Positions 45,267 to 52,845 of a stretch of 64,000 bases of DNA are shown here, one piece after another (position 1 is the first letter of the stretch; every line of letters starts with the position of its first letter). A program made the position numbers and the translations under genes. Source of the DNA: Candidatus Thorarchaeota archaeon. Its GTDB lineage: Archaea > Asgardarchaeota > Thorarchaeia > Thorarchaeales > Thorarchaeaceae. Below the pieces are notes generated by a model. That model was given only the letters and a program-made list of their open reading frames with translations. It was not told the origin of the DNA and made no database searches. The stretch covers positions 118,025 through 182,024 of the forward strand of contig RDNZ01000001.1 of NCBI GenBank assembly GCA_011364905.1, read 5' to 3'.

Positions 45267-46544
45267 TCAAACAGTTTCGTTTACAGTCCTTCTCCTCTTG
45301 ATTGCAATAGGTAGTACAATTAAGATAACGATGATGGGGATTGAAACTCCGACATAGATTCTGAGAGGCAATAGAGATACGCCACTATTCGTAGGTTCAC
45401 CATTAGTAGTAAGAGGATCATGATTGATGTTGGACCAATTGAGTCTGTATGAATTTGCTGAGGGAACATATTCAGCCAGATATTCCCGTGCTTTTTCAAC
45501 ATTCAATTTACCATATCCAGATTTGTCATCCCATCCTTCGTCGAGAATATCTGTTGCACCCCAGACTAAGGCATCTTCAATTTGACTATTTGATGCCCAT
45601 GGAAACTGATTCCAGAGAAGAACAGCTGAAGCCGCTGCTATTGGTGTTGAACAGGATGATCCTCCGAATGTCCCATAGGTAGCTGTTGCTTGCATGTAAG
45701 CCGGAATTCCTCCTGCAGGAGCAAGCAAGAACAATTGATTCCCATAACCGCCGTCTACATAGGACCCACTGCTATCGAACCTACCAATACCGCGAGCAAA
45801 GGGAAGAGCTGTAGGAACGTCCATGGGATGCAACGGGTACAGCACATTATCAACAGCAACAAAGAATAAGGCATTTCCACCCTCATAGAGTTCTGTAACT
45901 TTGTTTTGAAGGTCAACCAAGACTGGATCATCAAGTTCAATCCAATACAAAGTATCCAAAAAACTCATCGTGAAAACCATCTTTCCAAAACTTGAACCCC
46001 ACTCAAAAATGTCAGTCAATTGCTTCACATACGTACGACAGTACGTAAAATCATCCTCAGGATAGTTACCCCAAGACCATACACTATACAGTGGAGCATT
46101 GACTATTCCAGCTACACCTATTCCATTGTTGATTGTGGAAGCTGCGACTGATGCCACTGCAGCTTCATGTGAATTATAACTGACACTTGGATATGACAAA
46201 TATTCTGAATACTCTGCATTCCACGCAAAACTCGCTCGTTCTGTGATGTTGAGGTCTCCATTTTGGTCATCGATAATGGGCTGTCCAATGACACAGAGAC
46301 CAACTGCTCCAGGAGAATAGAAGGAATAGCCGTGGTCCCAAACACTGTGGATCTTGATAGCATCCAGATGCCAGGGATTACCTATGGGATCGTCTGGGAT
46401 GAATCCTCCTACAATAGGGCGAATACCAAATGTCGGGATTATAATCAGGAAGATTATCAAACCAACAAGAGCCATTGGCTTCGAAACACATGACTTAGAA
46501 CTTGCTTTCTCATTGCTCACAGGTCTCAACTCAGATGAAACCAA
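45267..46544 (-). CDS. Subtilase-like (S8) membrane protein lacking the usual catalytic Asp
   Basis: A 425-residue protein with the subtilisin fold. Transmembrane anchors at ~24-42 (MALVGLIIFLIIIPTFGIR) and ~395-418. The catalytic His is in SYNSHEAAVASVAAS, the oxyanion Asn in FFVAVDN and the nucleophile Ser in GGSSCSTPIAAA. The first motif, normally V-x-V-I-D-T-G, reads LCVIGQPIID, with Gly where the catalytic Asp belongs. It could be a pseudoprotease, or a nearby Asp (IIDD) might substitute. Start: TTG 46544 or ATG 46475, neither with a clear ribosome-binding site. It follows the hydrogenase operon on the same strand and is bracketed by the two copies of the 31-bp repeat. Confidence 0.82.
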   Translation of the reverse strand: MVSSELRPVSNEKASSKSCVSKPMALVGLIIFLIIIPTFGIRPIVGGFIPDDPIGNPWHLDAIKIHSVWDHGYSFYSPGAVGLCVIGQPIIDDQNGDLNITERASFAWNAEYSEYLSYPSVSYNSHEAAVASVAASTINNGIGVAGIVNAPLYSVWSWGNYPEDDFTYCRTYVKQLTDIFEWGSSFGKMVFTMSFLDTLYWIELDDPVLVDLQNKVTELYEGGNALFFVAVDNVLYPLHPMDVPTALPFARGIGRFDSSGSYVDGGYGNQLFLLAPAGGIPAYMQATATYGTFGGSSCSTPIAAASAVLLWNQFPWASNSQIEDALVWGATDILDEGWDDKSGYGKLNVEKAREYLAEYVPSANSYRLNWSNINHDPLTTNGEPTNSGVSLLPLRIYVGVSIPIIVILIVLPIAIKRRRTVNETV

Positions 46545-46610
46545 TTTGTTGCTATAGAATCAAAATTCCTTGAATTAAGAACACTCATCCCAGCAACGGA
46601 TTAGCAAAAA

Positions 46611-46641
46611 AGAAAGGATGGAAGGAGGTGCGACCCGCGCA
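46611..46641 (-). repeat. 31-bp repeat, copy 2
   Basis: Second copy of the repeat, here in the 3' region of vhuU. On the minus strand it ends in CTTTCTTTTTTG, a good archaeal-type T-rich termination signal. Confidence 0.85.
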
Positions 46642-46687
46642 CCCTTGCGGGGTGTGTCAAGCCCGGCCCGTTCGTTTACAGCCGAAC
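46627..46687 (-). promoter_or_regulatory. 3'-UTR RNA hairpins after vhuU: candidate SECIS region
   Basis: Archaeal SECIS elements lie in the 3' UTR. Directly past the vhuU stop, the minus-strand RNA can form GUUCG-(8-base loop GCUGUAAA)-CGAAC (46670-46687) and GGUGCG-CGGGU-CGCACC (46627-46643). The region is much richer in G+C than its surroundings. I could not match it confidently to the known archaeal or Lokiarchaeal SECIS consensus, so this is a location, not an identification. Confidence 0.35.
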
Positions 46688-46689
46688 CT

Positions 46690-46842
46690 TCATCCGCCGC
46701 CGGTCACTAGCTCCTTCCTGACTAACTCGCGACCCTCATCGTCTACAACGACCAGATGAGCGCCGCAGGATAGTCAGCAGTCATAACACCGAACAACCAT
46801 CTCAATGATGTTCAGTATTCCTTCAGGTATTTCGTCAGTCAT
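46690..46842 (-). CDS. vhuU: VhuU-like selenocysteine-containing hydrogenase small polypeptide (UGA read as Sec at codon 23)
   Basis: Split-off C-terminal piece of the [NiFe(Se)] hydrogenase large subunit. ATG 46842 has AGGTG six bases ahead and starts 11 bases after the vhuA stop. The frame has an internal TGA at 46774-46776 and ends at TGA 46690-46692, 50 codons. Around the internal TGA it reads VRCYDC-U-LSCGAHLVVVD, which aligns position by position with the universal C-terminal motif RxYDPCLSCATH: U falls on the first nickel-binding Cys, C26 on the second, and H29 marks the maturation-protease cleavage site. The mature piece would be 29 residues, close to the 25 of methanococcal VhuU. VhuA lacks this motif, so the enzyme needs this gene. 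Odd: Cys replaces the Pro before Sec. Confidence 0.85.
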
Positions 46843-46853
46843 AGTGTACACCT

Positions 46854-48170
46854 TTATTTTTTGACCATTGGCTCAGGGAGTTTGAGACCCTCGAGAGCCT
46901 TGTCCTCGAAAATCTGCTTAGCCGCGACCATGAGGCTCTTCTCGATACCTGCAATGTTGTTGTTTGTCGCAACCACCAGATTAGCTTTAGTAAGCATTCC
47001 TTTTTCGTCTGATACATAGTTGTGCATCAGTGTTCCTCGTGGAGCCTCAACGATACCGACACCGTTTCCAGCTTTGGGTTCAACATCCACAACCTTCACA
47101 TCAGTGTCGCAAATGTCTGGATCATTGAGGAGCTTGGCAATCCACTCGAAGGCCTGGACCATCTCCACTATCCTTGCATAGTGATATGCAAAGGTGTGAT
47201 GTGAAGGTCGACCAACCAATTCACGCATCTCCTTGAGGGCGGCATCAGCTAGCGGAGTAGCCATTCTCTCATTTACATTGCACCTTGCTAGCGTATTAGC
47301 TCTCCAAATTCCCTCTGGATATCCTGCTGGTTTGTAGTATATGTGAGTTGCGTAGCTATGGTCCGATACATACTCACCGTAGTACTTCGTGTAGTCCTTT
47401 GGCTCAAAGTCAGCTACAATCTCACCACCAGGCTCCTGCACTCGAACAGTGCCATCATAGATGTCAAGTGTTCCCTTGTTTGAAAGACCGAGGTAGTAGG
47501 TTGGCACGACAGCTACCTTTGTGATAACATCGAGATAGTCTGTGACAACCTTCTTCGCAAGGTCCACTGTGTTCAAAGTCAATTGTTGAATCTCCTCGAG
47601 TCTTCCTAGAAAGAAGTCACGGTCTTCCTCCTTCAACGATGTTAACATTCCTCCGGGAATCGCTGTTGTTGGGTGGACCGCCTTTGCTCCTACAGTCTTG
47701 ATCAGCTCCTGGCCAAACTCCATCATCTTGATGGCTTGGACTGCCACATCAGGGAGGTCTCGTAAGACTGCAGCAACGTTCCTGTCCGCAGGATTGGCAA
47801 AAGGTCCGTAGACGAAGTCTGGTGCCGCAAGAGCATAGAAGTGAATCACATGCGAGGAGAACTGCTTTGCTTCAATCATCAGTCTGCGCAACTTGACTGC
47901 AGTTGGAGTTGGTGAAACTCCCCAAGCAGCCTCAACTGCTTTCACAGATGCGAGATGATGGGGGATTGGGCAGATTCCACAGATTCTTGGTGCAATTCTA
48001 GGAGCCTCTTCCATTGGGCGACCCTCTAGAAACTTCTCAAAGAATCTTGTGGAGTTCACATTAAACTGAACGTCCTTGACCTTGCCATCCTTCCCAAGCT
48101 TCAGAGTAAGGGAACCATGTCCTTCGAGTCGAGTAACTGGATCAATTCGAATAGTCTTTTCTTCGGTCAC
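46854..48170 (-). CDS. vhuA: F420-non-reducing hydrogenase large subunit, split form (VhuA/MvhA)
   Basis: Catalytic subunit (438 aa) of a group 3c [NiFe]-hydrogenase that feeds H2 electrons to Hdr. The N-terminal metal motif RICGICPIPHHLAS provides C64 and C67. TRLEGHGS near residue 13 is also conserved. The protein stops at LPEPMVKK and has no DPCxxC motif at its C-terminus; that motif lies in the small vhuU gene downstream. It starts within the vhuG stop (ATGA overlap). Confidence 0.93.
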   Translation of the reverse strand: MTEEKTIRIDPVTRLEGHGSLTLKLGKDGKVKDVQFNVNSTRFFEKFLEGRPMEEAPRIAPRICGICPIPHHLASVKAVEAAWGVSPTPTAVKLRRLMIEAKQFSSHVIHFYALAAPDFVYGPFANPADRNVAAVLRDLPDVAVQAIKMMEFGQELIKTVGAKAVHPTTAIPGGMLTSLKEEDRDFFLGRLEEIQQLTLNTVDLAKKVVTDYLDVITKVAVVPTYYLGLSNKGTLDIYDGTVRVQEPGGEIVADFEPKDYTKYYGEYVSDHSYATHIYYKPAGYPEGIWRANTLARCNVNERMATPLADAALKEMRELVGRPSHHTFAYHYARIVEMVQAFEWIAKLLNDPDICDTDVKVVDVEPKAGNGVGIVEAPRGTLMHNYVSDEKGMLTKANLVVATNNNIAGIEKSLMVAAKQIFEDKALEGLKLPEPMVKK

Positions 48171-49090
48171 CGGGTTTTAACCTCTTCTCGCTTGATTCGT
48201 ATTTGCCCTAAGTTACTGGTAGCATAGTCGAAACGATAGAATGTCCCTAACGGGTCTTTTACTTGTTCTTTGATTTGTTCGGAGGGGAGAGGAGCGTATG
48301 TGCCAAGCATTGCCATAGAGTTGGCGCCATGATCCTGCAATATTGGAGGAGGCGGGCCAAAACAACCCCTGCAAGTGGCACCCTTATTCACGCACTGACC
48401 CTCGCATAATCCCCAAGTTGACGAACCCATGCAGATGTAGCCCTGCTCAAGAAGACATCTGTCTGGATCCGCGATTCCTTGATACGGGCGTAAGATTTTC
48501 TCAACGGGGGTCTCTTTCTTCTCACGTTCGCAGTAATGACAAACTGTATGTGGTGGAAGTTCGATAGGTTCGCCAGCAAGAAGCTTCGTAACAGCTGTGA
48601 GAATCAGTTTAGAAGTGGGGGGACAGCCGGGAAGGTAGATATCTATGTCTACAAAGCTGTTGTTAGGTTTCACCACGGGAGCAATACCAGGCAGATTCTC
48701 ACTTGGAACCTTTCCACCAGTCACAGTAGCATTCTCGCGAAACTTGACATCATAGCACTCCTCTATATCGGAAAAGTTTGCTAGACCTGGAATTCCGCCG
48801 AAGCATGAACATGAACCAAATGCAATCAGTACTTGGCATTTATCACGCAACAACTTGAGAAGGTGAATATCCTCCTCAGTCCGGGCCATTCCTTCATACA
48901 GACCGACAACTATAGATTTGTCTTCGTAACTCTCGAGGTGATGGAGTTTGAAGTCAGCCACTGCTTGCCAGTACTTTATTTCAAGAGCTGGGAGAACTTG
49001 AGCCAAATTGAGATGGATGTCCACAAGGCTTTGGAAGCAGCCCCAGCAGGAACTGCCTTGGCCCATTGCAATGGAAACAGGATCAGCCAA
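48167..49090 (-). CDS. vhuG: F420-non-reducing hydrogenase small subunit (VhuG/MvhG)
   Basis: Electron-transfer subunit (307 aa) of the hydrogenase with three iron-sulfur clusters. Cluster cysteines are in GSSCWGCF (C15, C18), GSCSCFGG, LPGCPP, CHYCERE, GYICMG and the C-terminal CEGQCVNKGATCRGCFGP. TTG 49090 is chosen because AAGGAGGT stands at the right distance; those bases also encode the last residues (KEV) of the upstream winged-helix protein. Works with VhuA, VhuU and MvhD. Confidence 0.93.
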   Translation of the reverse strand: MADPVSIAMGQGSSCWGCFQSLVDIHLNLAQVLPALEIKYWQAVADFKLHHLESYEDKSIVVGLYEGMARTEEDIHLLKLLRDKCQVLIAFGSCSCFGGIPGLANFSDIEECYDVKFRENATVTGGKVPSENLPGIAPVVKPNNSFVDIDIYLPGCPPTSKLILTAVTKLLAGEPIELPPHTVCHYCEREKKETPVEKILRPYQGIADPDRCLLEQGYICMGSSTWGLCEGQCVNKGATCRGCFGPPPPILQDHGANSMAMLGTYAPLPSEQIKEQVKDPLGTFYRFDYATSNLGQIRIKREEVKTR

Positions 49091-49092
49091 TC

Positions 49093-49335
49093 TCAGACCT
49101 CCTTCAGTGTGTAGACCATCTCGTCATTTTCTTCTCCGGTCACTTCGACTTCGCCCCAACGAAGCATCCCCAGTAGGTTCCAAACAACCAAATCAGTATC
49201 GTATTGCGTCGCCTCTGCAATCTTCGATACCGGGGCAGGTCCGCCCTTGAGGAAGTCGCCAATGGCTTTTCGTTGTTTGCGAACATCGCCTCGTTTTTGC
49301 GAGAAGAAACGTCCAAACATATTACTCAAACCCAT
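49093..49335 (-). CDS. Small winged-helix protein of Hdr operon 2
   Basis: An 80-residue paralogue of the protein at 9795 (shared core ITEIAKAT / VSKIAEAT ... NLLGMLRWGEVEV, C-terminal KEV). One winged helix fills the whole chain, after a basic N-terminus (FFSQKRGDVRKQRKAI). Position between mvhD and vhuG, inside an enzyme operon, suggests a subunit or assembly role or autoregulation. ATG 49335 overlaps the mvhD stop; ATG 49320 is an alternative. Confidence 0.75.
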   Translation of the reverse strand: MGLSNMFGRFFSQKRGDVRKQRKAIGDFLKGGPAPVSKIAEATQYDTDLVVWNLLGMLRWGEVEVTGEENDEMVYTLKEV

Positions 49336-49781
49336 TCCCTCCTTATTGGTCCAAGCTTTCGTACTTGTTCGGTGAGTGTCCTAACACCATCTGCGAAAAC
49401 CTGCGCCTCTGAGGCACTCGCCCATTGAAGCCGCACCCTACGAGGATCGACTCCAGCCTGTTCGATGGCAGTCTCCATTAGAGCCCATCGAGCCCGGGCT
49501 TTCAGATTTCCACTTGTATAATGGCAGTCACCAGGATGACACCCAGAAACAAGCACACCATCTGCGCCCATATTCAGCGCAGCCAGAATGAATTCTGGAC
49601 TTATTCGTCCTGTGCAGTTCACTCGAAGAATTCTTGCATTCGTCGGGTACTGTATCCTGCTCGTCCCTGCAAGGTCAGCACCTGCATACGAACACCAATT
49701 ACAGCAGAACGCCATAATCTTTGGTTCCCATTCTCCTTGTGAGTCCACAGTTTCAGTAGTTGATAATGACGTTGATGTCAT
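49326..49781 (-). CDS. mvhD: MvhD-type electron-transfer subunit of operon 2
   Basis: A 151-residue [2Fe-2S] protein linking hydrogenase to HdrA. Conserved FCCNWCSYAGADLAG, RVNCTGRISP and SGCHPGDCHY. The ATG at 49781 (MTSTSLSTTE) has GGAGGTGG eight bases ahead; an in-frame GTG three codons earlier overlaps that site. All expected cysteines are encoded by Cys codons, so it is not a selenoprotein, unlike VhuD of some methanogens. Confidence 0.92.
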   Translation of the reverse strand: MTSTSLSTTETVDSQGEWEPKIMAFCCNWCSYAGADLAGTSRIQYPTNARILRVNCTGRISPEFILAALNMGADGVLVSGCHPGDCHYTSGNLKARARWALMETAIEQAGVDPRRVRLQWASASEAQVFADGVRTLTEQVRKLGPIRREWV

Positions 49782-49782
49782 T

Positions 49783-51531
49783 CTATCCACCTCCTTGTAT
49801 TGATGGTGAAGGGCATAGGAATGCCTCCACCATTGTTAGAATCTGATCATCAGTTGAGTGATACATCACAATAGCGCTACTCGGACAAGCGGCAGCGCAG
49901 GTTCCACAGCCGTGACATTTTGCCTCGGTCACTACAGCTATTGGCGGATCTTTGGTTTCATCCATTGAAATCGCATTGTAAGCACAAGCAGTGAGGCATG
50001 TGTGACAGCTTGAGCAAAGCTCAGGAATGACATGTGATACAGTGGATTCAATCTCCACTTCACCCTGAGCCATTAGACCCACAGCCTTGGCAGCGGCGCC
50101 ACTAGCGTCAATGACCGATTCTGAAGCATTCTTGGCTGCTTGAGCGGCGCCTGCGATCATCACACCAGCAGTATGAGTTGTGAGTGGTGCAAGTTTGATA
50201 TGCTCTGGATTGAAGAACCCATCACCGCTTCGGGTGAGACTGAACAGATGCGAGGTCTCTTCAACATCCTCTGGAGGAATCATCGCAGATGCAAGAACCA
50301 CCATGTCAGGCTCAAACTCAAGATCCTCGTCAGCAAGAACATCGCGCCACTTTATCGTGATTTTGCTTTTCTTGACAATGACGTCAGGATATTCGTTCTG
50401 CGGGAACTTACTATAGATGACATGCTTCTGTCGAGCCATTCGATGAAACTCTTCATGCCCTTTACCATAAGTTCGAATATCCTGATACAAGACCAGTACT
50501 TCATCAACACGGTCTCTCAAATCAGCAGCTGCCTTTGCCGTGGCTGAGCAGCAGTGACGCGAACAATGTTCGTGCCCTTTAACACCTGGTTGACGAGACC
50601 CGACACAGCCGATGAAGACAACCTTCTTCACTGGCTTGCCATTACTGATTTTCAGAAGTTGTTCACTACGAGGAAGCTCCTGAAGTTCAGCCAAAGTAAG
50701 TATGTCAGGGGACTCACCATAGGAATAGTAGCCAACTGGTTTGAATGGTTCAAATCCAGTAGTCACAATCACTGCACCCACCTCATATCGTTCCTCTTTC
50801 TCAGTCTTAAGATTCTTGACAGTGACCCCGAAGTTTCCAATGTAACCATCAAACTCAGAGACCTTGCTCTCTGTGAGGATTTTGATTCGTTTGTTTTTCT
50901 TGACGTCTCGAATAAGTGGTTTGATTATATCAGCTCCGGTTTCATCAGAGGGGAAAAGATGAGTCCATTTGGCAACATTACCACCAAGCTTCGGTGTCTT
51001 TTCGACAAGCAACACATCAAATCCACGGTCTGCTATGTCTAATGATGCTCTAAGACCAGCAATACCACCGCCAACCACCAGAGTTGTAGGAAGAACATTG
51101 ACCTTTTTTATCGGCAGATTTTGTAGCTTAGATGCACGCGCAACAGACATTCTTACGAGGTCTATAGCTTTCTCTGTCGCAAGTTCTGGTTCTCTCATGT
51201 GGCACCAAGATACATGTTCCCGAAGGTTGACCTGGTCAAACAGATACCTATTGAGGCCTGCCTCCTCCACAACTCGACGGAACGTGGGCTCATGCATACG
51301 AGGCGAGCAGCTGGCAACAACAACTCGGTTGAGATTATGTTCTTTGATCTTCTCTTTGATGAGCGTCTGCCCAGCATCCGAGCACATGAACATCTCATCT
51401 GCTGCAAAAGCAACACCTGGCAGATTCGATGCCATATGCGCCACTGCTTCAACATCAACAGTACCAGCTATGTTGTGCCCACAGTGACAGACAAACACTC
51501 CGATTCTTGGTTCATCTTCTGTTCCTGACAT
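49783..51531 (-). CDS. hdrA: HdrA-like flavoprotein with terminal ferredoxins, operon 2
   Basis: A 582-residue HdrA-family protein and close paralogue of 10139-11890. N-terminal domain VFVCHCGHNIAG with SCSPRMHEPTFRRV; FAD site GGGIAG (~150); GCVGSRQPGVKGHEHCSRHCC; two C-terminal [4Fe-4S] motifs, CSSCHTCLTACA and [12 protein letters not shown]. The internal CSAC pair and internal ferredoxin are missing and are found in the preceding gene instead. ATG 51531 follows that gene by four bases, with GGAGG at its stop. Confidence 0.92.
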   Translation of the reverse strand: MSGTEDEPRIGVFVCHCGHNIAGTVDVEAVAHMASNLPGVAFAADEMFMCSDAGQTLIKEKIKEHNLNRVVVASCSPRMHEPTFRRVVEEAGLNRYLFDQVNLREHVSWCHMREPELATEKAIDLVRMSVARASKLQNLPIKKVNVLPTTLVVGGGIAGLRASLDIADRGFDVLLVEKTPKLGGNVAKWTHLFPSDETGADIIKPLIRDVKKNKRIKILTESKVSEFDGYIGNFGVTVKNLKTEKEERYEVGAVIVTTGFEPFKPVGYYSYGESPDILTLAELQELPRSEQLLKISNGKPVKKVVFIGCVGSRQPGVKGHEHCSRHCCSATAKAAADLRDRVDEVLVLYQDIRTYGKGHEEFHRMARQKHVIYSKFPQNEYPDVIVKKSKITIKWRDVLADEDLEFEPDMVVLASAMIPPEDVEETSHLFSLTRSGDGFFNPEHIKLAPLTTHTAGVMIAGAAQAAKNASESVIDASGAAAKAVGLMAQGEVEIESTVSHVIPELCSSCHTCLTACAYNAISMDETKDPPIAVVTEAKCHGCGTCAAACPSSAIVMYHSTDDQILTMVEAFLCPSPSIQGGG

Positions 51532-51535
51532 TATG

Positions 51536-52834
51536 TTATGTTCCTCCACTGGATAGGATGATGGTGGCTTTCATTGCAGCTGCGCTGCCAGCAGATACTG
51601 AATCTGGGATATCTTTTGGTCCATCAGCACATCCGCAAACAAAAACGCCTGGGATCTTTGTGATAGTTGGACCGAAGAAAGTGTGACTGATTTCGATGTA
51701 ACCATCATTCGTCTGGTCTATACCTATCTTCTTGGCCATCGTGTCCATTCCACTTGAAGGAATTACACCTGGACTGATGACCACAAGGTCATGTTCAATA
51801 AGTCGAAGTTTGGAAGTGGCTGTGTCCTCAACCTTCACAACAAGGTCGTGAGAACTCTTTCCTTCCATAACCTCCGCAACACGACCTCTCACAAAACGAA
51901 CGCCAAAACGACTCTTGGCCATTTCATAGAATTCCTCAAAGCCTTTACCAAAAGCTCGTATATCTGCATAGTAAACCCAAACTTCCGCTTCGGGATTATG
52001 TTCAAGAGCCATTACAGCATTTTTTATCGAATACATGCAGCATACCCGACTACAGTATGGAACGCCTTTCTGAACATCTCGTGCGCCAACACATTGAATG
52101 AAACCTATTGACTTGGGCTTCTTTCCATCGCTGAGACGAATAAGATGTCCGTGTGTCGGACCAGCTGCGTTGATTAATCGTTCGAATTCCATCGCATGAA
52201 TGACATTGGGGTACTGTCCATACCCAAGACGTGGATACCTTGATACATCGAAGAGTTCAAATCCTGTGGCAATGATGATAGTACCGACATCGAGATTGAC
52301 AAAACTGTCTTTCATCTCCAAGTCAATTGCATTTCTTTCGCAGACTTTCACACATCTGCTGCAATCTATGCAATTCTCCTTGTCAACCGTATATACATTG
52401 GGTGTAGCCTGTGGAAACGGTGTGTAAATTGCTTTTCTAAAACCCAGACCTTGATCAAACTCGTTCGCTACTTCAACAGGACATTCAGCAGAACAGGCAC
52501 CACAACCAGAGCAAAGATTCTCTCTTACAAATCGAGCTTTTCTTCTTAGTTTGACCCTGAAGTTACCTGCAGAACCGGTTACACTCCCAACTTCAGCACA
52601 TGTCATCAAACGTATGTTTGGGTGCCTAGCAATCTCGCTCAACTTCGGAGTCAATATGCAAGCGCTGCAATCAAGGGTTGGAAAAGTCTTGTCTAGCATT
52701 GCCATGCGTCCACCAATTGAAGGAGACCGTTCAACCAGGTAAACCTTGAACCCCTGATTTGCAATATCTAAAGCAGCTTGCATTCCAGCAACGCCACCAC
52801 CTACAACAAGTGCTCTTGCTGTTTCTTTGCTCAT
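51536..52834 (-). CDS. hdrA: HdrA core flavoprotein, operon 2
   Basis: A 432-residue HdrA core: FAD site GGGVAG (~12-17), LDCSACILTP, ferredoxin CSGCGACSAECP, second ferredoxin CIDCSRCVKVCE and VGARDVQKGVPYCSRVCC. It is almost collinear with the HdrA part of the fusion at 54251, e.g. FDQGLGFRKAIYTPFPQATP is identical in both, which shows where the GltD module was inserted there. AGGAGC stands upstream of the ATG. Confidence 0.92.
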   Translation of the reverse strand: MSKETARALVVGGGVAGMQAALDIANQGFKVYLVERSPSIGGRMAMLDKTFPTLDCSACILTPKLSEIARHPNIRLMTCAEVGSVTGSAGNFRVKLRRKARFVRENLCSGCGACSAECPVEVANEFDQGLGFRKAIYTPFPQATPNVYTVDKENCIDCSRCVKVCERNAIDLEMKDSFVNLDVGTIIIATGFELFDVSRYPRLGYGQYPNVIHAMEFERLINAAGPTHGHLIRLSDGKKPKSIGFIQCVGARDVQKGVPYCSRVCCMYSIKNAVMALEHNPEAEVWVYYADIRAFGKGFEEFYEMAKSRFGVRFVRGRVAEVMEGKSSHDLVVKVEDTATSKLRLIEHDLVVISPGVIPSSGMDTMAKKIGIDQTNDGYIEISHTFFGPTITKIPGVFVCGCADGPKDIPDSVSAGSAAAMKATIILSSGGT

Positions 52835-52845
52835 TTCATTTGCTC

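Noticed and set aside
46611-46641. 31-bp repeat as the 3' end of 16S rRNA (contains CACCTCCTT on the minus strand)
   Set aside because: Only a few bases agree with the anti-Shine-Dalgarno end; the flanking sequence is not rRNA and lies inside a protein-coding operon.
46690-46776. VhuU as a frameshifted or decayed end of vhuA
   Set aside because: It has its own start and ribosome-binding site, aligns gap-free with the C-terminal motif through the UGA and past it, and split vhuA/vhuU is a known arrangement.
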